Below are positions 1 to 13,000 of a stretch of DNA of 64,000 nt, piece by piece (the first letter of the stretch is position 1; every line of letters starts with the position of its first letter). The DNA comes from Schistocerca nitens. Its lineage: Eukaryota > Arthropoda > Insecta > Orthoptera > Acrididae. Under the pieces are notes generated by a model. It saw nothing but the letters and a program-made list of their open reading frames with translations, was not told the DNA's origin and made no database searches. The position numbers and the translations under genes are program-made. The stretch spans positions 188,037,548 to 188,101,547 of the forward strand of contig NC_064618.1 in assembly GCF_023898315.1 (NCBI RefSeq). The letters are read 5' to 3'.

Positions 1-419
1 TTATGGAACAAAGAAATAGCTGGTTTCACGGAACGCACGCTCTCGGAATTTTATTAGTAAGCTTTTCTGTGTCGTATAATGCCTCTCTTGCAGCGTCGCA
101 ACTGCATGAAAATCTCAGTAACGCTTTTGTCGTTAATGAACGAATACGTGACAAAACGCAAAGGGAATCTTTGTATCGTCATTCGCTTCTCTGATAGTCC
201 TACCTGACAAAGCTCCGTGATCAACAAAACCGAACACTTGATCAAACAAGTGAGTCGACTGCCACTTCATTTCTTAAATATTTTGCGACAAATTTCGGCC
301 TATCATCTGATTTTCCTAGAACTTGTGTGTGATGCTACATATGTCTCTGTGCTTCCTCAGAGATATGTACATATTATTACCGGAATCCACAGGTACCAGA
401 ATATCTGTTCCCCGCTATG

Positions 420-535
420 ACACGCAGGGTGGTTATGGATTGGCGAAAACAACGCCTATCACATCTCCCATGAATAAAGTGGTCAGCAGCGGAACGATGA
501 TGATCAGTTTTTGCTAAAAAATGACGCTGCACTTG
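420..535 (-). other. Possible short terminal-exon-like segment (LLTTLFMGDVIGVV)
   Basis: On the minus strand a good acceptor (TTTTTTAG|CAAAAACTG) is followed by a short open stretch with the hydrophobic peptide KLIIIVPLLTTLFMGDVIGVV, FANP and a stop. The same 14 residues are encoded on the plus strand at 3497-3538, with base changes that are all synonymous. I do not recognise the protein. It may be a remnant of a membrane-protein exon or of a mobile element. Confidence 0.25.
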
Positions 536-635
536 TAACTAAATTTCATACTATGAAGGCTACTAAATATGCAAAGGCGCAGCTTTGCGCATGTTTGCAC
601 GATTGAAGTCAGTAAGGAATTTCTAAGGTAAGAGG

Positions 636-1010
636 TTAATTGGAGTTGCAAGCTTGGGCAGACATCTCTGTGTCATTGAACTGTACGAATATGACGAGGT
701 AGGAGACCACAGCAGTCGCCATGGACGACAGGTTGGAAAGATCTATGGTGAACAAACCACTCGCTGTGAAACGCAGGCGGCGGTGCAGCAGCTGCAGTGA
801 GAAGAGCTTCAGCTGTCGACGTACGCTGGCGCCAGCGGTTCCGTAGTCCATTGGCGACAGCAGAACCTTGTTCACCAGGTCCGCAGTGCGGCGGATTTCA
901 CTGCCGACTTTGCTGCAGGACCACGTGATTGCCAGAATGCCGCCAACGTGGACAACAACCCACATTACTGAAACGTATACCATGGAGTCCATTTTATCTC
1001 GGGTAAACAC
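636..1010 (-). CDS. Gustatory receptor exon 3 (residues 316-439, C terminus)
   Basis: Terminal coding exon after the acceptor TTCTCTTTGCAG|GTG, phase 0, ending at TAA (638-636). It encodes TM6 (VSVMWVVVHVGGILAITW), a cytoplasmic loop, QLKLFSLQLLHRRLRFTASG and TM7 with SYLVIFVQF. The pattern F.LQLLH..L.FTA.G.F.ID is diagnostic for the C-terminal domain of insect Grs. Thirteen residues follow the signature, as is common. Confidence 0.9.
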   Translation of the reverse strand: MFTRDKMDSMVYVSVMWVVVHVGGILAITWSCSKVGSEIRRTADLVNKVLLSPMDYGTAGASVRRQLKLFSLQLLHRRLRFTASGLFTIDLSNLSSMATAVVSYLVIFVQFNDTEMSAQACNSN

Positions 1011-4000
1011 CTGCAAAGAGAACATTTCTATGGTTAGTTATTCGCCGTCAGTGTTCTTATCATCAAGTGTGTTGTTAAATCCACCTTACCATGAGGGAAG
1101 ATCAGAAAAGAGAAAATGAGTTAGTTACGAACTTTGAATACGACGTCAGTTATTGGTGGCAATTGATTGCAGTGTTTCTTGTATCTTCTTGCATGCGATA
1201 TTATTTAACACCATGTTACAAATTAAGAATGATAACGGAAAATTGTGATGCTAATTATATAAAATATAAAAATCATATTAACGATCGTAAGGTTAATATT
1301 TCAAAATCAGTTTCAACAGTGTGATCATAATCCTAAACATCTGTGACGTCAACAGCAGCACGAATTCTAATGCATATAAGAGTATAGGGCTGACCATCTG
1401 AAAGGTATAAAGGTAGTTATGGAGGTAGCTTTAGGAAAATAATTAGCATGGCACCAAATGATGCAGTCATTATGATAAAGTACATAGTTGTACTATAACA
1501 TCTGTTTTTAACGCCTTCGATGCTTTCTGTGCAGGTCATTTACAATTTTTGTTTAATAATGTGTGCACGCGGACGCGTTTAAATCGACCATACGACTGCG
1601 ATTGCCTCGCTTGGCTTGCTGTTATGGGATAAAATTATTTATACCTCAGATTGGCTGATAAATACGTGGTTATTAGGTACTTCTGCTAATCCAAATACTT
1701 CGTATAGTCAGAGAAGGTTTATCCAAAGACAGTTTATCGAAAGACAGCTGTAAAGAGACTTTCATTTCGACCAGTTTAGTGTTGTGAGTAATAAGTAATT
1801 ACGAGCGGAAGTGGGAAGAAAGGAGATTTGGAGCATAACCTGACTAGGTCAAGGGTTCTGTTCATAGGACAGATTAAGAGACATCAAAGAACCGTCATTT
1901 AATATTGGAGGGAATGGGTTGATGGACACATAACGCACAGGGAAAGCAATGGACGAGTACAGCAATTAGCTTCACCTGAATTTGGGTTGCAGTACTTTTT
2001 CGGAGATGAAACGGCTTCTACAGGGTCTAGCGGAGACCTGCATCAAACCAGTCTTCTGATTGAAGACGACAAAACAATAACAAGTAAAATGTCCAGAGAG
2101 ACCCTAATACGAATTAGAATAATTGTAAACAAATGGCATATTATAACCATATGGCTATCGGGAAAATTTGTAGGCTTCTGTACTTTTGCTTTTCTAAAAT
2201 TTATGTTACAAACGTCAGTCGTCAGTTTCTGTGTTTCTTAAGAAATGCAGTCCAGCTGTTTAGCTGGGTGGTTATGTGTTTGTCTACGATGCAACGGGCC
2301 CGGGTTGGATTTCCGTCCGGGTTGGAGATTTTCTCCAATCGTGGATTTGTGTTGTCCTCATCTTTTGAACACCATCATCACCGACACGCAAGTCGCCCAG
2401 TGTGGCGTCACGTGAAATAAGATTTACAACCCGGCGGCCGAGCTTGCTCCTGGGCAACAGTGCCGCACAATCATTACTTTTTTTTTTTTAAAGAAATTCA
2501 AAGTGTTGTGTTACGGTGTAGATTTTCGAGTCAAGAACGAAATTTATATTATGATGAGATGGCTTGAGTTGGTGATCAACTGATTTTCGTGTGTCGTGAG
2601 TGCAACTTATTGCGAAGTTGCTAGTGCACATATTATTACGGACATTGGAAGGGCAGCGATTAACCTTAAATAATCTGTGCCATGTGTCGTTCAAGTGCCG
2701 GCCCGTGTGACCGAGCGGATCTAGGCACTTCAGTTTGGAACCGCGCAACCGCTATGGTTGCAGATACAAATACTGCCTTGGGCATGGATGTGTGTGATGT
2801 CCTTAGGTTAGTTACGTTTAAGTAGTTCTATGTTCTAAGGGACTGATTACCTCAGATGTTAAGTCCCATAGCGCTCAGAGCTATTTGAACATTGTTTGTC
2901 GTTCAGGTAATTGGCCCAAGTGCTTTACAAATGGTTCGAATGTCTCTGAGCACATGGGACTTAACATCTGAGGTCATCAGTACCCTAGACCTTAGAGCTG
3001 CCTAAACCTAACTAACTTCAGGACATTACAGACATCCATGCCCGAGGCAAGATTCGAACCTGCGACCGTAGCGGTCGCGCAGTTCCTGTCTGAAGAGCCG
3101 AGAACCGCCCGGCCACACCGGCCGTGAAGTGCTTTACACGGATTCATAGTTGAAACAATGAGTAAAATAAAAATAAACAGAAAAGTCATTCACGTAGGCT
3201 CTATCAGCAATAACCTTCATTTCTGAATGTTTCAAAGGAAGAAATTGCGGAAGGAAAATTACAATTTAAAGTCCTATCGACAAAGCGGTGACCAGAGACG
3301 GAGCACGATCTCGGACTACGATAGTATAAGGAAGGTAATCGTTGGTGATGACTAAAATCCCAGAATTGTGATGGTCTGGTGTAAAAATGATCGACAAAAT
3401 CTTTCCCGTAAAGGGAAATACGCTGGTGATAATCCTTTCAGTCGTTTCAGGTGACAGCATAAGTAGCGGTGGTCATGTAGAATACACATGATCGCACTGC
3501 TGACCACTTTGTTCATGGGAGATGTGATAGGCGTCGTAGCATCTGGTATATTTGAAAATGCAATAGATAATGTAAAGGGTCTAATACTTATTAAATTAAA
3601 CGTTAGCGCTTCCTTCTGCCGAAACCTGCAGTTACATAAACTGATTAGAATTTTTATTTCATAGCTGTTGATATCAAGGCTATACATTCTTTTGAGATCG
3701 ACTACAAAACCCCCTTTAATATGCTTCCCTGGCTGACGAAATGTTCATGAAAAATGTAAAGCCAGTATGTGAGTTGGACAACAAATTAACTGCATCTATT
3801 TTAGTTATGACACAGGTATAAGTGCATAATTTTCATTAACATTCCAAAGGCAGCACTTCAAAAACAACAAAAGTCAATGTCACGACTTGCATACATGGTC
3901 AATTCTAAGTTTAAATGTATAACGACAGTCTCTGTGCTGTACAACGAGGCATTCAGTGAACATTCTGTGCTATTTAATACTCTTATCTTTAGGCAGCTCC

Positions 4001-7000
4001 ACCAGGCTCAATGAAGGTAAACTTTGTTATTTCTTGTTTTCTTCTTAAATATCATATTTTAATGAGGTTTTTGTTTGTATCGTAAAGGTGGGTGCCACAC
4101 TGGCATGGGCTGTGCAGTTGAGCTCCAAATCACGTGATTTGTTCAAAATAAAATGATCAATGAGAGCAATAATTAGAATGACAAGAACTCGATTCGGCAC
4201 CCCAATGAGTCTTATAGACACAAATTTTGCATCAAGGTTTACTTGAATTTAGATCATATAAAAGCTATAAACACTCTTACGTCTCGGCGGAATAGGTGAA
4301 ACTGAAGTACATTGTTAGTAATTTCATGCAGCCATTCTTATCATGTATTAAGGAAGTAGTATACTGTTTCTTTGGTCTGGTAGGAACTATTTAATGAGGC
4401 ATAAGAATCTCTTCTATACGGGACTTGAATTAAAATAGAAAACGCTCAAATCCATTTATCACTAATTACAATTTGTTAATGTAGATATAAGGATGTTTCT
4501 GAAGAGATTATTTCCTCGATACACTGCTGTATTTTCTGAGTACAGTGCTTTTATGAATGATTGTATTCATTATGTCAAGTTTTCCAACAGGAGTAAGATG
4601 TTCAGTTATCAGATGTAAGTACTAAAACTTAGCGAATGTTTAAATGACTTTTTATTGGTAGAAAGGCAGATTGATAGGTAGGTAGATAGATGGATGTAAT
4701 GATAATCTCTTTGTTCCTTAGACCTATACTCCAAAGATCCTCAAGATTCTAGAATACGCAAGAAAATTTAAAAAAAAGTACAATATTATGTCTGCAAATC
4801 GGTAACTAAGCACGGTGTTCCGCACTGGCTTTTCCTTATTTCTTTCCTTAGATTAACGTGGTATATGTTGATATCAGAGAGAAACTATCTGAAGACTGAT
4901 TATACGTACTTCTTGTTCCGTAGACCTTTTGAGTGCCGATCGTCAAGCGTGTATAACATATTAGAATGAAACCAGAATACTAAATAGATATTTACAACGA
5001 CAAAAATGCTCATATTATTCAGAAAAATTCTAAGAGGAATCATCCTCTAAGAAGCAGAACAAATAAAAGATTATAAATATATTTTGGTTTAATAGCTATA
5101 GCTAACATCAGAACTGTCGTAAACGCGTAAGTGTATATATTATGGCGTAAAATAAAAAAATAGAAAAAATATAGTTATATAGATAAAATTACTCCATTTA
5201 AGACGTGCAAAACTCGACTTTTATGCAATATTAAAAATATACCGCGTGAAAATTAATAACACCGAAAAACTGTAAGGACGGATTGCTGACTGGAAAAGGA
5301 AGAAGAATGATCCTATGACCATGTGTCCGGAAATGCATCATTGCCACTGAAGATGGGACTGACAAATAAAAGTTGCTCTGACCACCTGCTGTGTGTTCCT
5401 TGTATATTGCTGGCTCTGTGAATGACGTAATGTGCTGAAAGCAGCAGAGTGGTTTGGTATTCACGTCGGAGACAAGCCGAGACTGTTTCTGTGTACGGTC
5501 AAGCAGATGGAAATGGTCGACAAGTGGCATGGCTGTACCAAACCAAGTACCGTTACAGGTACCAACAACGTCACACAACATTTCAAGCCATTCCAGGGCG
5601 TTTGTGTGAATGGGTATTTTCAGGCAGATGCCGGCAGGGGTGGCCGAGCGGTTCTAGGCGCTACAGTCTGGAACCGCGCGACCGCTACGGTCGCAGGTTC
5701 GAAACCTGCCTCGGGCATGGATGTGTGTGATGTCCTTAGGTTAGTTAGGTTTAAGTAGTTCTAAGTTCTAGGGGACTGATGACCTCAGCAGTTAAGTCTC
5801 ATAGTGCTCAGAGCCATTTGAACCGTTTTTTTCAGACAGACGAACGTACAGGGAGGCGACAAACTGTGCGTGTACAGTATTTGGAGGACCATCTTCTGCA
5901 GGATACTGAAATGAATTCTAGTACACAAATTCCATGCAATTGGCCCAGCAACATGGTGTAAGCTAAAGTGCGATCATGTGTATTCTGCATGACCACCGCT
6001 ACTTATGCTGTCACCTGAAACGACTGAAAGGATTATCACCAGCGTATTTCCCTTTACGGGAAAGATTTTGTCGATCATTTTTACACCAGACCATCACAAT
6101 TCTGGGATTTTTGTCATCAGCTCTCTTTACCCATGAAGCAACCTTTTATCAGAACTGGCATCATCAATCTGTGTAATCGTCATCCATGGGCTACAGACAC
6201 GGCACGTGGTCGAAGAAACTTTAATTCATCAGCGCCATCCATCGTGGCAATGACGGATTATTAGACACATGGTCATAGGACCGGTTTTTCTCCATTTTGA
6301 GTCAGGAATCGGTGCCTGCAGTTTGTCGGTATCCTTAATGTTCACCCTGTATCCGTCAACAGCCTCTACTAAGGACACAACCAATAATATTCTTATGGCA
6401 GCTAGCTGCTAACTGAAAACGGAGGGGAACCATATTAAATTTTAATGTAGATTTTGCTTCTTTCTGATATTGAATCTTTAAACAGAGCCGTTGGTTTGAC
6501 TTGTTATTAATGCAGTGTTTGTATCATTTGCAAACTAAAAAATGTTTACTTGTTATTTCAAAGAACAAAGCTCATTAATATGTAAAAAATAAATAAAAAC
6601 CTCAATTAGAAAACTTACGGAACTTCACAATTAAAAGTTACCTGCTTGAGGATTATGTATAGTTTAGTTTAAGATTCTCTGGCTGTTGTGTATCCTGTAC
6701 ATGGTGTGAACTGTTTTGCCGAAGTTCCAGGGTTATTGTGATTTATTTAAAAGGGTAAAGTTATATACGCAGCCATATTTTTCTAACACACTAGAAAAGT
6801 TTTGTAACCCTGACCTTGTCTATTGCCAACTTATCTTTTACATATAAAACTATCTGTACAGCTTGATCTCTGGTTCTATAAGCTTCAACCGTCATCGTAA
6901 CCCGTACTACACTTTTTGTTTTGCCTTATCTTACTATCGTTTTCCTCGTTATATGTTGTTTCTATGTCTGTATCACTCGCGTAGTTTACGGAAATAGCGT

Positions 7001-10000
7001 CAAAATGGTTTCTCACTGCTAAATACGGTCTGGGTTTGGCCGTACTACATGTCTTTATTCCTAGAGCAATGTATTTGTTATTTACAGACCCTGGTATAAT
7101 TGAGTTACGTCTGGTGGTAAACGAGTTTAGATTCTGTGGCAATATCATCAATAAAGTGTTTTATTTCCCGTTCATGTAACCAGAAGTTCGTTTCCTGAAA
7201 TAATATTTTTTTTGGTTTTTAGACTACCCCCTTGTATACTGATGTAGTTACTTTTGTATGCGGATCGATATTAAAATTTAACATAAGAAGCAGCAAGTCA
7301 CTGTCTGAAAGATATTGAATAAAGGATTAGTAACGAGATTTCGTTAATTGGTCTATCTAATCAGATGTACTGAATTTCAGTTTTCGAGCAATTGACTCTT
7401 CTATTGTAAAAAATTTACAAAGACCACAGTTTCCTTTTTGCTAGTAAATAAGTCAGTAAAACAGCATGATGATTTGGGAACTGATTACATTGTCACAGAG
7501 GGGTTGGGTGTCCTCTTACAATTGTACAGGGTTCATTATGATTCCCTCCTTCTGTCAACGTGATTCTGGATCTGACTTTAAGCAAAATCTGATAACGTCT
7601 TCCTTAAACGAATAAAAAACCTAATAATAATTCTAATGCATAACATACTGTCGTCAGTTTGAGAGACACACTACTTCACTATGTAACACTGCTCTGATGT
7701 TACTTCCACATTGCACCATGCTTGTCATTTAGCCCCAAAGGAAGAGTCTAACACACATCTTTCAGTGCAGCACATAGATGCGACATTGAAAATGAGTACT
7801 GAGGATTTTCTACTCGAAATCAAAACTAATATATTAAGGGCTGTTTTCCTAGAGGCATCTGTGTACCCCAAGACAAGTTTCTTAAATTACAGCATAAATT
7901 TTTTAACAGTGTAACACTGTCACATAGTAAGATACTCGTCGATATTTTTTAACTTCATCTGTACCACTTCGCAGAATCCGGTTTTGATTATTTCGAGAAA
8001 ACTCTTCCCTGCTAACTTGGAGCTTGAAATGGCACCAAATCTTTCATTGAAACAACTAGAAACGGCATCCAACACCATCCCTGTCACTTAGCGATTTAAC
8101 GGTAACATTCGGCATCATTTCCATCCCTCGTTAGTTTTGGAAACCTATAGTAGTGACAGGTTAAATCGCATTCATAATACCTTTAATAAACTGTTGACTA
8201 CATGTACTTTCTACAGATTAAGCATAAAATGAAGTGACTGACTTCTTAAGACAGCCATTGAGACGGTAAATAGGGTCTACAATCTCAATGACGTATAGAA
8301 AATAGTACATCGGTTCAAAAAATATTATATTTTCAATTTGCTTGTCTAGGAGGGCGACATTGAATGATACCACACTCGACCACCCACCGCACACCGTGCA
8401 TAGTTACCGGGAGGCAAATATGAAATCTTCAAAGGGAACATACGATTTTTATTGGAGGTTATGATTCTACGACAAAATCTACATCCGTGTTGGGGGAATC
8501 ATTTTCGTCGTTTTGCCACAGATGGCGCTGTAATCGAAGGACCAGAAATGTGTACACAGTAGCAATTTTCGACATGCTACTCAATGCCTTTGAATATGCA
8601 ATGTCTTGGGGACTAAACCTTCATGCTGTGAGGTTAGGACAGGCCAGTAATGCATAACTTCTAATTGGAAACCCCATTCACAACGTTGCATTAAAAAAAT
8701 GGTTAAAATGGCTCTAAGCACTATGGGACATAACATACGAGGTCATCAGTCCTCTGGACTTAGAACTACTTATACCTAACTAACCTAAGGACATCACACA
8801 CATCCATGCCCGAGGCAGGATTCGAACCTGTGACCGTAGCAGCAGCGCGGTTCTGGACTGAAGCGCCTAGAACCACTCGGCCACAACGGCCGGCTACGTT
8901 GCATTCCTTAGACGTATCGAACAGGGTACTACTCAAAACGCCAACGTTGGCTGTGACTCGAGCCGAACGGTACTCTACCTCTCCAATTAGAATAAGTGTG
9001 CAAACCTAGTACCACGGAATTCAATACATACAGGGTGTTACAAAAAGGTACGGCCAAACTTTCAGGAAACATCCCTCACACACAAATAAAGTAAAGATGT
9101 TATGTGGACAGTGTCCGGAAACGCTTAATTTCCATGTTAGAGCTCATTTTATTTTCGTCAGTACGTACAGTACTTCCTCGATTCACCGCCATGATTTCAT
9201 ACGGGATACTCTACCTGTGCTGATAGAACATGTGCCTTTACAAGTACGACACAACATGTGGTTCATGCACGATGGAGTTCCTGCACATTTCAGTCGAAAT
9301 GTTCGTACGCTTCTCAATAACAGATTCTGTGACCGATGGATTGGTAGAGAGAGACCAATTCCATGGCCTCCACGCTCTCCTGACCTCAACCCTCTTGACT
9401 TTCATTTATGGCGGCACTTGAAAGGTCTTGTCTAAGCAACCCCGGTACCAAATGTAAAGACTCTTCGTGCTCGTATTGTGGACGGCTGTGATACAATACG
9501 TCATTCTCCAGCGCTGCATCAGCGCATCAGGTATTCCATGCGACGGAGGGTGGATCCATGTATCCTCGCTAACTGAGGACATTTTGAACATTTCCTGTAA
9601 CAAAGTGTTTGAAGTCACGCTGGTACGTCCTGTTGCTGTGTGTTTCCATTCCATGATTAATGTTATTTGAAGGGAAGTAATAAAATGAGCTCTAACATGG
9701 AAAGTAAGCGTTTTCGGACACATGTCCACATAACATATTTTCTTTCTTTGTGTGTGAGGAATGTTTGCTGAAAGTTTGACCGTACCTTTTTGTAACACCC
9801 TGTATACTAATCCGCTATTCAATTGACCTCACATAGGACAGACGCAAATGTGCATGAATGTCAGCACAGGCGTTTCTGATGCAGTCGGCCATTTCTTACC
9901 GGGCAGTTGGCACTTGTTGGTACACATTATCAAAGAAGGAAATCCCGCGACCTATAGGGCTCATTAATAGGGCCACCTCTCCCAATCCACAAACCAGTGT

Positions 10001-13000
10001 AAACACGGTCTAATGTTTCCCGTGCTTCAACTGCGTAATGCGCACTGCTGCATAGTCTTCATGTTGAAACCACATACGTTGTCGAACGTTCAGGGCAACA
10101 TACTGCAGTATTACCGGTAGTTACTGTTCCAAGACCGTTCGATATTTGCGCCCACTCGACGTGCCGTCAATAAAATATGGGCCAGTGAGTTTCTTCCCCA
10201 TGACGCCAGCTCACACGTTAATCGACAAAGGACGTTTATGGTCAGTTTGCGTAACCAGTGGGGATCGTCTACACCCCAACAATGCATGTTATGCCGGTTT
10301 ACCTTGGTTTGTGAATGAAGACTCACCGGGAAAATAGCACCTCCGCATAGAACGTGGGGGTCGCATGCATTTGTTGACGTCCCCATTCATAAAATGCTAC
10401 GGTCATGGAAATCGGCGTCATGAAGTTCTTGATGTAGTGACACGTGGTATAGATGATACTTATGACGATGCAGTATTCTGAAAGTAATACCTACGGACAT
10501 ACCGGAATCGCGGTGTAATTGCTGGGCGCTTATCCGTAGGTTGTGATGCACTGCCGCTAGTACAGCATTTTCATTAGCTTCTCGGGTAACGCGTTTTTTC
10601 CGTCTCCTTATGCCGATCTGTTCGCTGGCATCAGACATAAAGGCGTTAAAAAACCTGCAAAATAACGAACGAGAGTGACCTTCCTCTGGAAAATGTATGG
10701 GATACAAGTAAACAGTAGCCTCAGTATTTCTTCTAGATTCTCTGTAAATCGAGATCGTTTCAGTATTTTCTACTTTCAATGCAACATTCATCGTCCACTT
10801 GCGCGTCTGTTCTACAAATGATAGGTAGTTGTGCAGACCATAAATACTGAGCAAGTATTTCAATATTTAGATCTGCTATCTGTTCTACATCTGCACATTG
10901 CGTGAGCTCCGGTCGCAGTGTACTACCTGTTATTATACAACTTAGTTAGCTACACGGCGACAGTGGCGTTTAGAGCGTTCCCCTGAACGATATATCGGAG
11001 AAATTCAACGTATCGAATGAGGTTTCCAAGTAGAGGTTATGAAATACAGGCATGTCCTATACTCGCAGCATTTACGTGGTGTCTCACGTGCCATTGGATT
11101 TTCAAGGACCACTGAGTAGCATATCATAAATTACGACTGTATACCTATTTCTAATCCTCGAATTACAGCGCCATCTGTGGGGACACAAAGAAAATTCTTC
11201 AGGCAAAATGTATGGCTATTTTACCGTAGAATCGTAATCTGCAATGAAAGTCAGGGGTTACCATTGAAGATTTCAAAGTTCCCTCCCGCCACCCACGCAT
11301 GGGGTGGGGTGCCGATTCGATTGCGGTATCGTTGGATGACCCTCTCCGAGACAACCAAATATCAATTATAATTTTGTTCGATCCAATGTGTAATTTTCGA
11401 GATATTTCAATGTCTTTAGTTAAGATGAACATCCTCTATATGCTTCTCAACACAGTCTTACATTCTGAATGTTGCTGGAGCGTAGGTTTCCGTACTTTTG
11501 GCACGCTGGCTCTACTGCTCCTGCTACATTTCTCGTGGAGTCTTCGCAAGAATTTATTGTGAATTTCCAAGAAGTGCTTAATGAGTACACCCCTCATCAA
11601 CAGTGACACTCTTTTCAAATCATCTGTTCTTCTTCGCCTTTACCGTCGTGGTAAACGTTTAAGGCTGACCGCATAATCCAAAAAACTTGTCTATCAATGT
11701 TTCTTTAAAACCCACTTCTTGGACAAGTTACACGACTCTAAGACCAAAATCTACATTCTGCACTGCTAGATTTATGTGGCAGTTCCATCTTAACCCGCTC
11801 TCTGGAACTGCTTCTGAGTACTTGACAGTTAGATTCCAGTCAGAGATCACCGATATTTAGACTAATATGTAATTAGTCAATCTAGAAAGAGTATACTCCG
11901 TTTTTTTTTGTGTTGATGGTCAACCTATAGAGATGACTGTCTGCTAGTAACACTGAATATCGTAATAAGGTTTTCTCCCTGGTCTCAGCTGCGTTGTCTG
12001 CAAACAATCTCTGGTAGATGAACGAAATTGTAGGACATAAATACTCATTACTTTATTCGCCTTGTTGAACGTCGTAGGATTACACCATACTGTTCTTTTG
12101 CTTATGACGACGTTTCCCTATTGGAAATAACAGAAAAATCTATCTAGAAGGCATGGAATTTAATCGCTTATCTGCTCCGATAATTAGCATGAACATCAGA
12201 TTTAGAAAAGTTTACATTTTTGTTTGTGATACTGGTGGGCGTTCTGATATTTCTGTGAATATTTTAAGTTTCTCCCTGATAAAAGGGTGCACCAATCTAT
12301 TGATAAAGGTTTCAAATGGTGGATCTTCCCCCTCTAGAGTACCTGGCCTCAATGACTTTCTGTCAGGATTTCATCCCATAGCCGGCAAGTTCCACTTTTA
12401 GGGCGCTAGAGAATCGCCTTTAACACCCTCCCATTGGCTATAATTCGAAGATCACGCCACTTTTACCTTCTCAGACGTGAGAGTGGTACTTGCCGCTTTT
12501 TGTTAGTTCATTACCTACTCATGAGAAGTGAGTGAGCCGTTGTAGATCATTGCTCGTTGCAGAATGTAACTCATTTGGGCTAAAAATACAAATTGTAGGA
12601 ATTGTGGTGGAGAGAGACATAATTGGTGTGTTTGGGAGGTGATTTCCACTTGCAGCACTCACCTGATTATCAAAGAAAAATGTCCAGAAATCCTTGCTCA
12701 GGCTTGGGAGTAGGACTTATTTTCATATCGTGTGGATTAATTGCAGAGTGTGTACGTTATCTCATAGACATTTCTCAATATTTTAATATTCTGATGCCTG
12801 CAGCAGGACTCTGAGCCCTTGAGACCATACTAGCCTTTGCCACCGCGCCCCCCCCCCCACCTCCCCCATTTAGTATATGAATGACATAGTGGTAATATCA
12901 CTCTACTACACTAAATAAAGACTGGCCATGGGGTATCACGTGACTCCACTGTTTCTCTGATGCTATCTCACCTGGTACTGTAGCTTGATGGAGAGACAAA

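Larger units (their letters stand above)
5445..6250 (+). pseudogene. Degenerate mariner-type transposase with a SINE inside
   Basis: The frame at 5500-5620 reads VYGQADGNGRQVAWLYQTKY followed by FQAIPGRLCEWVFSG, the N-terminal helix-turn-helix module (DUF4817-like) of insect mariner-type transposases. After the SINE at 5629-5828 the frame resumes with ERTGRRQTVRVQYLEDHLL, then LSPAYFPLRERFCRSFLH and LFTHEATFYQNW, where the last corresponds to LFTDEATF with the first catalytic Asp changed to His. There are several stops and frame changes. It is dead: motif order is kept, but the catalytic residue is lost and the C-terminal half is not recognisable. Confidence 0.72.
8270..11440 (-). mobile_element. 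Mariner-type transposon with ~300-bp terminal inverted repeats
   Basis: The left end (about 8270-8600) and the reverse complement of the right end (about 11070-11440) align along most of their length. Shared landmarks are TTGTCT.GGAG, TGAAATCTTCAA, GATTCTACG, ACAGATGGCGCTGTAAT and ATGCTACTCA. Between them is a minus-strand transposase relic. A SINE (8693-8895) and a 772-bp element (9031-9802) have inserted inside. The ends are eroded and the exact boundaries are uncertain. Confidence 0.6.

Noticed and set aside
8806..9009. MPEAGFEPVTVAAARFWTEA-type frames (also at 37824)
   Set aside because: These are read-through of the tRNA-like head of the main SINE family on its reverse strand, a frequent false protein in insect databases.
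9406..9822. 138-codon minus-strand frame
   Set aside because: Antisense of the mariner-like transposase remnant and its inverted terminus.
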